A stretch of 64,000 bases of DNA from Nemertoderma westbladi. Lineage: Eukaryota; Xenacoelomorpha; Nemertodermatida; Nemertodermatidae. The notes beneath the pieces are model-generated. The model made no database searches. It had not been told where the DNA came from and saw only the letters and a list, made by a program, of their open reading frames with translations. Positions 1 through 10,500 of this stretch are shown here, piece after piece (the stretch's first letter is position 1; every line of letters starts with the position of its first letter). Made by a program: the position numbers and the translations under genes. The stretch covers positions 1-64,000 of the forward strand of contig JAUCBJ010007685.1 in NCBI GenBank assembly GCA_032718475.1, given 5' to 3'.

Positions 1-1731
1 ACACAATTGTGGAACCTCTAAAAACATAATAATTATCATATGTATTTCTAATATAAACATCGAAAATGTGTCATTTTTTTGTTTTTGGTGCAATTAAGTG
101 ACCCTCAAACATAGACACAAATAAATAGGTTCCGGGTGTGTCTCGATAGTTACTCCGCCCTTCTGGAATTTTTCCTGAAATTCCATTTTGTGGAACCAGC
201 GTAATGGGTAGGCCTACATATGTGTTAATAGTAAAATATATGGGGATAGCCTGGGGTACCATCTCCCCTTAATTAAACGAATTAAATAATTATTTAGCTC
301 TAAATACTCTAAGTACCTGTCTTTCTATAACAATCAAGAATTTACTTAGAAGTGACAAACAAAAAGGCTTTTACATCCTACAAATGGAATACCTAAAATC
401 GCTCTTGTTCTGTTGCCTTTCCCACTACTTTCCTTTAGTAGTGCACTCTGCGAAAATGTACGTAATAACCTATCATATTTACTAAATTTCTCAACATCAA
501 TAACTTTAGAGTCAGGTCACATTGCCATTTAAAGGAGCAGGTTACAGAGGCGTGTTGGTACAATAAACGAAAGTTAACACATGTGTTTTGTCCACTTGTA
601 AAGGTCTTTAGTCTTTGGGTCTGGGGTCTTTGGTAATTTTACCTTGGTCTTTGTACTCAACCAAGATACTCATTCATTAGATAAGAATTTATGCACTATG
701 GGGTTTACTGTTTATTATCCAGTCACAACATTATCTGGCTGTGGGCATTTCCACCTCCATTATTTTTCTTGGCTGCATTAAATTGATGGTTAGCCAATTA
801 GCTTTGAAGCTTATATGGTATCCCATCTGTGATTAGAAATTTATCCTTACCCAGTGAAGACGCAGTTGCCTATCAATGGAGAGTGTGGGCCGGTTGGCGG
901 CATGTCATAGATGAGAGGTGATGGGGACCATTGTTATTAAATCGGTTGCACGTGCAAGTATTTTACATGAGTCCTACGGGAAGCTCCAAGAAGCCGACCT
1001 TTGATCTAGGTGATAATTAAATTGTGTCGGTAAATATTTGCTTCAGCCATTCACAGGCCTCATTGCTTTTGATTTCGACCAATCCTGGTATTAATTATGT
1101 TTGACTTACAGTTTTCCTGTTTTTAACGAAAATTGTTGTATAAATAGAGCCCACTTCGGGTGACCTTTGTCAAAGCAAATGGTGCGGAGATCGTGATAGG
1201 AATGCAAGTACTAGCTTTCCTGCACGGACGTTACCACTCCTGTCCAGATAAGAGAGAAACATAGTTGTGTTCGCAGTGGAAACATTTTCCAAGAGTTAGT
1301 TCTGCATCAATCCTTTACGGTGAATTGGTCACATACAAATATTTTTTAGTGAGAAAGTATAATATTTTATGGTTTGTTATAATGTTATTATTTTTCACAA
1401 AATCAGTAAATTAGTACTTTTTATCCTCACGGATAATAAAGCACTCGTTTCTCGGATCCCAATATTTAAATACAGATGTTTTTTAATGCTTTTACCGGAG
1501 AACTGGTTTATTCATTGATCGGAATAATTTTCTTAGTATATAGCATTAATGCCCTACCTGGAACAAATAAAATTCGGGAAATATACTTAATAATATATTT
1601 AGCAAGACCTATTCAACCGTGACCCGTATAAGACTGCATAGATACTAGTTTTTTTCTTGGACAAGTTCTAGTTCTAGTGATAAGCTGCGCAAAAATCTAC
1701 CACAACTGCCGAAGGGCATTTAATAAGCTAA
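1..1731. repeat. Copy A of an imperfect tandem segmental duplication
   Basis: Positions 1-78 match 2616-2690 and 574-1731 match 2689-3848 almost base for base (a few substitutions and a 2-bp indel). Bases 79-573 are present only here. No protein-coding gene is supported inside; the short ORFs are chance frames in AT-rich DNA. The copy ends at a TAC-rich LINE tail. Confidence 0.9.
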
Positions 1732-2099
1732 CTACTACTAGGATCGGCATGCTGCATTGCAGCTGCATTTTTAAGAATGCTGTGCCGGCTTGTCGACAAA
1801 ATTGCGCCGCCACAACTCCCTATCACCCATGACATTTGCTAGATCATCCGCATCTTTAAGGCCAGTGTCCTTTAAGATGCGTCTCAAGAAAGTCATGGGC
1901 TGTCCACCATGCTTATTCACTCCATGAGGCTGCCAAAGTACAAGATTATGCACTGGCTGGTCCTCACGGCGAAAGCAATGTCCTGCAAAGCGGAGGCGAT
2001 TTTGTTCTCGTGTCAAGCTTGGGGGAACCAATGAGACGCCTCCAATGTTATATAGTGTCTGGTTGGAGATGTGTGCATTGTACTTGACACAATGAACCC
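1732..2099 (-). mobile_element. LINE 3'-end fragment (APE-type non-LTR family 'L')
   Basis: Minus-strand 3' end of the LINE family found eight times in this window. It begins at the left with the short TAC microsatellite tail and AGGATCGGCATGC, and encodes the C-terminal part of the protein (residues such as LRFAGHCFRREDQPVHN and MGDRELWR). It stops abruptly at about 2099, so about 370 bp are present (5' truncated). The reading frame of the remnant is open. It lies at the right edge of duplication copy A. Confidence 0.9.
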
Positions 2100-2615
2100 T
2101 TCATTGTTAGTTATAAGTAATAGAACGACATCAAGATGGTTTCAAACGAACCTGTCTTACACGGACTCCCAGAAACATTGGGATTATAAGATGCAAACCA
2201 AGAATAACTTGCTTCAACCAAAAAACTGCTTTAAAAACCCCCATATCATAAATTATAGTAAAATGGCGTGCTTACTTATTTATTGTTTTTGAGATTGACA
2301 GACAGACAGACAAACATACAGAAAGACAGACAATCCAGATGTCATCAAACATTAATACCGATATCAGAAATGAACTCAGCGACTACGAAAACCCCTAAAT
2401 CGTATATTTTGGTTCGCTGGAGTAGTGAGTTATATTATGGCTTATTTTTTAAATTTCCCACGATTTACATAAAATTAGCGGGAAGGTTTGAAAACTTTAA
2501 ATGCGTTTTTCTCCGCATTTACCTTTTTGTGAAATTTAGAGATAAATGTACCTTTTACTCGAGATCGGCTTGATGGAATTGGCAGAAAGTTTCGCAGTAG
2601 GATTGTTGTTTTGAG
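2100..2615. other. Spacer between duplication copies, no gene seen
   Basis: AT-rich sequence unique in this window, with a short GACA-rich microsatellite near 2294-2330. Short ORFs at 2071-2573 have no recognisable motif and I do not call them genes. Confidence 0.6.
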
Positions 2616-3848
2616 ACACAATTGTGGAACCTCTAAAAACATAATAATTATCATATGTATTTCTAATATAAACTTCGAAAATGTGTCATTAACACATGTG
2701 TTTTGTCCACTTGTAAAGGTCTTTAGTCTTTGGGTCTGGGGTTTTTGGTAATTTTACCTTGGTCTTTGTACTCAACCAAGATACTCATTCATTAGATAGG
2801 AATTTATGCACTATGGGGTTTACTGTTAATATTATCCAGTCACAACATTATCTGTCTGTGGGCATTTCCACCTCCATTATTTTTCTTGGCTGCATTAAAT
2901 TGATGGTTAGCCAATTAGCTTTGAAGCTTATATGGTATCCCATCTGTGATTAGAAATTTATCCTTACCCAGTGAAGACGCAGTTGCCTATCAATGGAGAG
3001 TGTGGGCCGGTTGGCGGCATGTCATAGATGAGAGGTGATGGGGACCATTGTTATTAAATCGGTTGCACGTGCAAGTATTTTACATGAGTCCTACGGGAAG
3101 CTCCAAGAAGCCGACCTTTGATCTAGGTGATAATTAAATTGTGTCGGTAAATATTTGCTTCAGCCATTCACAGGCCTCATTGCTTTTGATTTCGACCAAT
3201 CCTGGTATTAATTATGTTTGACTTACAGTTTTCCTGTTTTTAACGAAAATTGTTGTATAAATAGAGCCCACTTCGGGTGACCTTTGTCAAAGCAAATGGT
3301 GCGGAGATCGTGATAGGAATGCAAGTACTAGCTTTCCTGCACGGACGTTACCACTCCTGTCCAGATAAGAGAGAAACATAGTTGTGTTCGCAGTGGAAAC
3401 ATTTTCCAAGAGTTAGTTCTGCATCAATCCTTTACGGTGAATTGGTCACATATAAATATTTTTTAGTGAGAAAGTATAATATTTTATGGTTTGTTATAAT
3501 GTTATTATTTTTCACAAAATCAGTAAATTAGTACTTTTTATCCTCACGGATAATAAAGCACTCGTTTCTCGGATCCCAATATTTAAATACAGATGTTTTT
3601 TAATGCTTTTACCGGAGAACTGGTTTATTCATTGATCGGAATAATTTTCTTAGTATATAGCATTAATGCCCTACCTGGAACAAATAAAATTCGGGAAATA
3701 TACTTAATAATATATTTAGCAAGACCTATTCAACCGTGACCCGTATAAGACTGCATAGATACTAGTTTTTTTCTTGGACAAGTTCTAGTTCTAGTGATAA
3801 GCTGCGCAAAAATCTACCACAACTGCCGAAGGGCATTTAATAAGCTAA
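2616..3848. repeat. Copy B of the tandem segmental duplication
   Basis: Second copy of the unit at 1-1731, lacking the 495 bp corresponding to 79-573. It ends at the same place, the TAC tail of a LINE, but beyond AGGATCGG the two copies differ: here the terminal about 330 bp of the LINE are missing. Confidence 0.9.
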
Positions 3849-4585
3849 CTACTACTAGGATCGGTGCATTGAACTTGACACAATGAACCCGGCGTAGCAA
3901 TCTTGTGAATGTGCCATCCAGAGATTTGGTGTCCTCAGCAGTTAGAGCCCAGCATGGACTCCCATAGAGGAGTACTGGAACTACTGCTGCTCTAAATAAT
4001 CGGACATTAAGTTTCCGATTAATTCTCGGTGACTTCCAAATCCTGGAAAGCCTATTCAAGGCTGCCCATGCCTTTCCCTTACGTATTCGAAGGTCCTCAC
4101 CTGACTTCCGGATCCATGATCCCAGGTAACAGAAGTCAAGCATCATCCTTTGAGCTTATGCTCATCCGATCAGAGACTTGCTGAGGACTTTCAAAGTTAA
4201 CTGTCAAAATTTTGGTCTTTCTGGAGTTAATAAAAAGACCAACACTAGAAGCAGCATGTTCTAATGAGTTGAGGAGCCGTTGGGCTCCCTCTAGTGATTC
4301 TGAGAGTACTCCGATCAGGGCTTTTCCGACCAGTAAGCAAGTTGATCGATTTCCATGCCTGGGATATTGCCATGGCTTGGAGAGTACCACACAATCAGAA
4401 CCACCTTAGGAAACTTCTTAGCCAGTCTTCCAGAACATGAGAAGTGGCAACGGATGATGCGGTTAGAGATTTGGTCTATTTTGTCCAATGCTGCATGTGC
4501 AGTTGGATTCATCAATAGACCAATTCCACCATTGCCACTATCATCTGCTGACGCGAGGACGAGTCGCCAACCGCCCCCATATCCT

Positions 4586-4598
4586 TAATCAGAACCCC
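4586..4598. repeat. 13-bp target-site duplication, left copy
   Basis: TAATCAGAACCCC at 4586-4598 is repeated exactly at 6492-6504 on the other side of the nested LINE. It is endonuclease-coding sequence of the host LINE, which reads continuously if one copy is removed. Confidence 0.93.
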
Positions 4599-6491
4599 TA
4601 GCTGCATCTAGGTCCCTGAACAGGCAGTACTCTGCTAATCTACAGGAGCTAATAAACCAACAGGTTGATGCCATCAATGATGCTGACGACAGCAGGCAAT
4701 CATCCCAGGCATGGAAATCGATCAATCTGCTTACTGGGCGGAAAAGCCAACCAACCACCAAGGTTAAGGCTGAATCACCAGCCGATCGCCTCAATGGTTG
4801 GAAAGCCCACTTTGAAAAGCTCCTCAATAATGACAGGGTATTGCCTGATAACTTTATAGAAGTAAAAGTGTCTGAGTCTGTACTCCCAGATATTCCCATT
4901 GGCGATATCTCCTTTGCAGAAGTGAAGGCTGCTGCAAAGAGCATTAAGACCAATCGTGCCAGTGGAGTAGATGGTGTTCCCCCTGAGGTCTTTAAAATAC
5001 CTGAGTGTTTAAAGCTCATCTATCCCATCATAGTAGACATGTACCGAACAACAAGAGTCCCACAAGAAATGAAAACAAATAAGTTGGTGCCAGTTCCCAA
5101 GAAGGGCAACCTAACACTCTATGGTTCTTTTCGGGGAATCTCATTGATCTCGATTGCTGCAAAGCTATACAATAGGATTCTATTAAATCGCATCAGGGAT
5201 CCCATTGAGAGACTGCTCCGTGGAAATCAGAATGGGTTCCGTAAAGGTCATGGGACCATGGAGCCCATTTTGGCACTTAGAAGGATAATTGAAGAGTTAT
5301 CAAAAAAGAAAGACTGGCATCTGGCTGTTATCTTTGTTGACTTCTTCAAGGCCTTTGATTCAGTCTCTCGATCACGTATGTTCAGCATACTTTCATTATA
5401 TGGGATTCCTGATGAAACTATTGCAGCAATCAGATCAGTATACGATGGTTCGACAACATTTGTGTCTACTGTTGACGGTGACACAGAACCATTTGAAGTG
5501 TTATGGGGCATCCTCCAAGGAGACACACTTGCACCATTCTTGTTCATTATTGTGGTTGACTATGTTCTACGCATGTCCTTAGATCATTATAATGATGATG
5601 GGGTGATGATAACTCCATCTACTGGCTCCAGAAGTCGAGGAAATCCTGCCAAGTACCTAACTGATCTAGACTTTGCTGATGACTTAGGAGTACTCTCAGA
5701 ATCATTAGAGGGAGCCCAACGGCTCCTCAGCTCATTAGAACATGCTGCTTCTAGTGTTGGTCTTTTTTTTTATTAACTCCAGAAAGACCAAAATTCTGAC
5801 AGTTAACTTTGAAAGTCCTCAGCAAGTCTCTGATCGGATGAGCATATGCTCAAAGGATGGTATGCTTGAGCATGTGGACGACTTCTGTTACCTGGGATCA
5901 TGGATCCGGAAGTCAGGTGAGGACCTTCGAATACGTAAGGGAAAGGCATGGGCAGCCTTGAATAGGCTTTCCAGGATTTGGAAGTCACCGAGAGTTAATC
6001 GGAAACTTAAGGTCCGATTATTTAGAGCAGCAGTAGTTCCAGTACTCCTCTACGGGAGTCCATGCTGGGCTCTAACTGCTGAGGACACCAAATCTTTGGA
6101 TGGCACATTCACAAGAATGCTATGCCGGGTTCATTGTGTCAAGTACAATGCACACATCTCCAACCAGACACTATATAACATTGGAGGTGTCTCATTGGTT
6201 CCCCCAAGCTTGACACTAGAACAAAATCGCCTCCGCTTTGCAGGACATTGCTTTCGCCGTGAGGACCAGCCAGTGCATAATCTTGTACTTTGGCAGCCTC
6301 ATGGAGTGAATAAGCATGGTGGACAGCCCATGACTTTCTTGAGACGCATCTTAAAGGATACTGGCCTTAAAGATGCGGATGATCTAGCAAATGTCATGGG
6401 TGATAGGGAGTTGTGGCGGTGCAATTTTGTTGACAATCCGGCTCAGCATTCTTAAAAATGCAGCTGCAATGTAGCATGCCGATCCTAGTAG
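4599..6491 (+). mobile_element. 5'-truncated LINE (family 'L') nested in another copy of itself
   Basis: Plus-strand insertion of 1893 bp. It starts in the linker between endonuclease and reverse transcriptase and ends with AGCATGCCGATCC and a short TAG tail, directly against the second copy of the 13-bp target-site duplication. Target-primed reverse transcription typically gives this structure: 5' truncation, simple-repeat tail and a TSD of this length. Confidence 0.95.
4601..6455 (+). pseudogene. LINE reverse transcriptase, frameshifted
   Basis: Reverse transcriptase of the nested LINE. Visible motifs: the domain entry NRASGVDGVPPEVF, motif A FVDFFKAFDS (about 5335-5362), motif B ILQGDTLAPFLF (about 5510-5545), and catalytic motif C DFADD (about 5670-5685), followed by the C-terminal region with LRFAGHCFRRE and DRELWR. 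The N-terminal endonuclease is absent through 5' truncation. The frame breaks near 5761-5772, where a T run is longer than in the other copies, so 4841-5776 and 5742-6455 are two halves of one coding region. Enzymatically it would copy its own RNA at a nicked target; this copy cannot be autonomous. The clade is not certain (RTE/L2-like in general architecture). Confidence 0.9.
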
Positions 6492-6504
6492 TAATCAGAA
6501 CCCC
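6492..6504. repeat. 13-bp target-site duplication, right copy
   Basis: Exact repeat of 4586-4598, directly after the TAG tail of the nested LINE. Confidence 0.93.
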
Positions 6505-6683
6505 ATCAGTCTGTCCAGTCTGCATTCGGTGCTCTTGAACACCCACTGCGCTAAGAGAAAGCTTATCTGCCAAGGCAGTCAGCTCACCTTGTCGCATTGG
6601 GGACCCGAGTGTTAGGGTGTTTACTGAGGCTAGTAGTGACTTGCCTCAGATTCACCAATGGCTTTGTTGGTCCGGGTGGAATA

Positions 6684-7205
6684 ATAAGCTAAAAAAGAGT
6701 TAGCGCAAGTTTAACTCTCTTACAATGAGACTTTTTAGGTCTAAAATTGCCATACCAGTATATATAAACCCTTTGCATTATTACACGTTCGTGGGGCCTT
6801 CGCGCAACACGAGACTGGATACATAACAAAGAATGGATTAATTTCCTCAATGATGAAAAAACGTATTCTTTGCTTTCAGGGATAAATAAAAACAAGTGCA
6901 AAATAAACATTTCCGAGGGCAAATCGTCGCCAATTTTATGCTGAAATTTCATAAAAAATTGCCTACTTATCTAGGTTCATTGTGCCAAATTTACGGACCG
7001 AAAACTTCATCCCAGGTGGTACTACAGATCCTTCTACATGAGCTTTTTACATATAAAAATGCCTGATAATGTACACAATTTTTTTAAAAAGTTTACATGG
7101 ACAAAAATGACATATCAATAAGGTTTACAGTGTAAAAATTCTAAATACTAGCTTTATAAATAAATAAATATATATTGGGTATTTGGTCGGACACCTTTTA
7201 TATGT
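6684..7205. other. Intergenic AT-rich DNA, nothing recognised
   Basis: No coding motif or repeat shared with other parts of the window was seen. The minus-strand 87-codon ORF at 6689-6952 has no recognisable features. Confidence 0.5.
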
Positions 7206-7257
7206 TTATATTAACCTAAAAGTAAACACAAGATTCTTACACCCCTTAATCTACAAA
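7206..7257. repeat. Left arm of an inverted repeat flanking the Gypsy element
   Basis: The segment containing TTACACCCCTTAATCTAC matches the reverse complement of about 12276-12325 over roughly 50 bp with a few differences. The Gypsy element lies between the arms. This may be the terminal inverted repeat of an older small element into which Gypsy inserted. Confidence 0.6.
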
Positions 7258-7323
7258 AAAATAATCCTACCTCTTTCACGGCGATAAAATTGTCATATAT
7301 TTTCTTATACAGTAGTAGAATAT

Positions 7324-7452
7324 TATTGCAAACGTACTGCAGTACTGCAATGCAAAATATCACTATGCTATTCGCTTCCGACTGACTGTAATGTAATATA
7401 TATATAATAATATAACAATTCAAATTTCCCGCTTATAGTAATATTTCCAACA
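7324..7452 (-). repeat. 3' LTR of the Gypsy element
   Basis: 129 bp, identical by eye to 11939-12067. On the minus strand it begins TGTTGG and ends CAATA, giving a near-perfect TGTTG/CAATA terminal inverted repeat. Confidence 0.93.
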
Positions 7453-7463
7453 TCCCTCCACCA
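7453..7463 (-). promoter_or_regulatory. Polypurine tract
   Basis: On the minus strand TGGTGGAGGGA lies directly against the start of the 3' LTR, the expected place for plus-strand DNA priming during reverse transcription. Confidence 0.75.
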
Positions 7464-7517
7464 CTTATAAAGGAAAAAACCCTAACAATGTTTATATTAA
7501 ATTGTTCTATTCCTTGT

Positions 7518-10500
7518 TCATGGACCCCCTAAGTTCGAGTATATGAGACGTTCAGGAGGCTTCCCAGCTGTTAATCGTGTTGGTCGCTTGGTGTTATCCT
7601 CTTCCACAATATCTACATTGGTCATTGGTATAGAAATATCTAGACTCATCCCACCGTATGGATTGCGATACTTTTTTACATGAGAGGCATCACGAAATAT
7701 CGTTTTACCATCAATTACACGTCTTGCTTGAATGCTTGAACCTCGTATCTCCTCTATCACAAATATATCTGGGAAGTATTCACCATGCTGCTTACTTTGG
7801 ACAAGAACTTTATCTCCAACAGTGAACGAGTGATGTTTGGCTCTATGTTTCTTGTCGAAGTATATCTTTGACTTCAATTTATTTTCGGATACAGTTTCTC
7901 TCAACTGTTCGTCATTGGTCAGCTTACCGGTCATGGCCTGATGGTGCAGTAATGGTTCTATGTTCCCAATCCTCATTCGTCTACCAAATACAATCTCATA
8001 TGGGGATTTTCCAGTTGTTGGGTGGGGAGTTGCCCTATCTGCTAATAGCCTATTCATGATTTCGAGTTTGTAGTCATTCCCTGTTACGTTAGCTATTGCA
8101 ACAGCTTTTTTTATTTTCTTCATGAAGTTTTCAGCTTCACTGTTCGATTGTGGATGCCCAGGTGTGATTAGGCGGACATGAAATCCTTGCATCTCCCCGA
8201 ATCGTTGCCACTCGTCCCCATTAAAGGGTGGTCCATTATCGGATTTGATTTGTTGTGGACATCCATAAGTTGCAAAATAACGCAAAAATTGTTTCTTTAC
8301 GACTTCAAACCTCTCTGATGTGACGAAATATATCTCTGCCCACCTTGAGTACAAATCTACTATGACCAGTGCATAGTAACCATCACGAAATGGACCTTTA
8401 AAATCCACTCCTATACTGTGAAATGGGCTGGGAGGCATTGGTTCCGATTTCAATGGTTCTGTGTGGTGTTGTTTGGTTACCACTTGACATTCATGACATC
8501 GTTTGGTGGCTTCCTTTGCGAATACTGTACAACCTGGGAACCAGAACCGTGACTTCAATAACTCAATTGTCCTAGTTTCACCCTGATGTCCAGTTGCATG
8601 TATTGCTTGTGACACCAGTGACTTACAACTATCTGGTGGAATGCATAACTCATTCATATAAACGAGATCATCAATGACTGAAAGATTATCCCTAATTGAA
8701 TAATATGGCGCCAATCTGTCATCTTTTTTAAACCTCTCCCAATCTCCTTGGCTAATTCTTTCCATTAGAAACTGTAGTAGCTTATCGTTCTTTGTTTCCT
8801 TCTTCAACATGTTTAACAATTCCTTTCCATGTGTGATATGTAGTGCTCGAATAATATTTTCCTCTTCAAGTTCATCACATACATTATCTAATTCAGATGT
8901 TTCATCTCCCACTGGATTCCTTGATAGGAAATCTGCTGGGTTTGTTTTGCCTGCACGATATTCCAATGTATAATCAAGATGTTGCATGCCTAACACCTGA
9001 CGTTCAATTCTGGGGGTGGTGCTGGCTGATGGTTTGTTGAATACTGGTATCAGACTTTTTGCATCTGTAAATATTGTGAAAGGTGGTGCCCCAACTAGCA
9101 TATCAGCAAACTTTTCTGCTGCTCCCCACTTGATTGCTCTAGCTTCTAACTCTGTTTGACCCCAACGTGATTCAACATCAGTCATTCGTCTACTTGCGTA
9201 ATGGATATGTACCCAACTCCCTTGATGTCTTTGTGCTAAAATGGCACTCATTCCTCCACGATGTCCCAACTGATGTGCCTTCTTTCCAGCATCTACAAAT
9301 AGTGCAGTTTCTTTTCCCTTCTTGAAGTAATGATCCATGGTAACATCAGATAACGACACTTTAAGAGATTCAAAGGCCTCTTGGTGGCATTGTTCCCATA
9401 CAAATGGCCCCGTCACATGTACCAGATCAAACAGAATGGCAGTTCTTTCTGCAAACCGCGGGATGAATCTCTGATTAAATCCAATCATCCCCAGAAACGA
9501 ACGCAATGCTTCCTTTGATTCGGGTCTCATGGCTTTCTGTAATGCTTTAACTTTCTCAACAGTTGGTTTGAGTCCAAACTCTGTGAATGTATAACCTAGA
9601 AAGTTGATTTGTTTGAAGCCAAACTGACACTTTGCCAATTTCAGTGTCAATCCTTTTCTCTGGAATGCATCTAATACCTCTCCAAGTATCTCTGCTAGCT
9701 CAGTTATACTACTTGCTCCACCAATAATATCATCTCTATAATTCCCCACTTGTTTAATAGTGTGTAAAATCTCATACATTTGCTGATCATAGAAGTCTTG
9801 AGCATTCAGAAGCCCCATTGACAGTCTACTATATCGAATATTACCCCACATGGTTGACATTGTGGTTAATTCTTTACTTTCATTATCGAGCTCTAATTGG
9901 TGATAAGCATGAGGCAGGTCGAGTTTGAAAAAATAACTACAACCAGACAATAGATCGATAAAATCATCAATTTTTGGGCTCTGCACTATGCGTGTTCTAG
10001 ACAAATGGGAATTTAATATTCTAAAGTCACCCACAATGCGGATTTCGCCCGGTGTATTTGGTTTTGCTGTGACATGAAGAGGTGACACATAACGCATTGT
10101 TTGGTCAGGGGGACACCACTCTAATACTCCGCTATGCACAAATTCGTCTAGTCTCTTTTTTGTTTTATCTTGATAGTATATTGGTATAGTCCTTGGCTTT
10201 TGAATTACTGGTACAGCGTCCTGAGTTACCTTCAAATGAACTTTGTAATCCTTTAAACATCCAATACCTTGGAATATCTCAGAATGACGCTGTATAACTT
10301 TTACAACCTGTTCCAAATCATCATTTTCACGGCTATTCAGAGACTTTCGGTTCGGCATATGTTTTAATATTTCACTTTCTGACAGATATTCATTGGATAC
10401 ATTTTTCTTAGATGATGCGATTAATTTAATAGTTTTGTTTGCTGGTTGGAATTTACCCTCCGGACTGTATTTTAAACAACCCAGTTGTAGTAAAGTCTCC

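Larger units (their letters stand above)
3849..6683 (-). mobile_element. Older LINE copy (family 'L'), internally deleted and interrupted by a nested LINE
   Basis: Minus-strand copy in two pieces, 3849-4598 and 6492-6683, separated by an inserted plus-strand copy. Going 5' to 3' on the minus strand it has the family 5' end (6683 down to 6505, start of the endonuclease), then more endonuclease (4598-4380), then a large internal deletion with a short scrap of the linker near 4320-4370, then the reverse-transcriptase C-terminal part down to 3862. Its last about 330 bp before the tail are gone. The 5' boundary, GGTGGAA on the plus strand near 6683, is the same as in the copy ending at 61855, so this is probably the true element 5' end. 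Confidence 0.88.
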
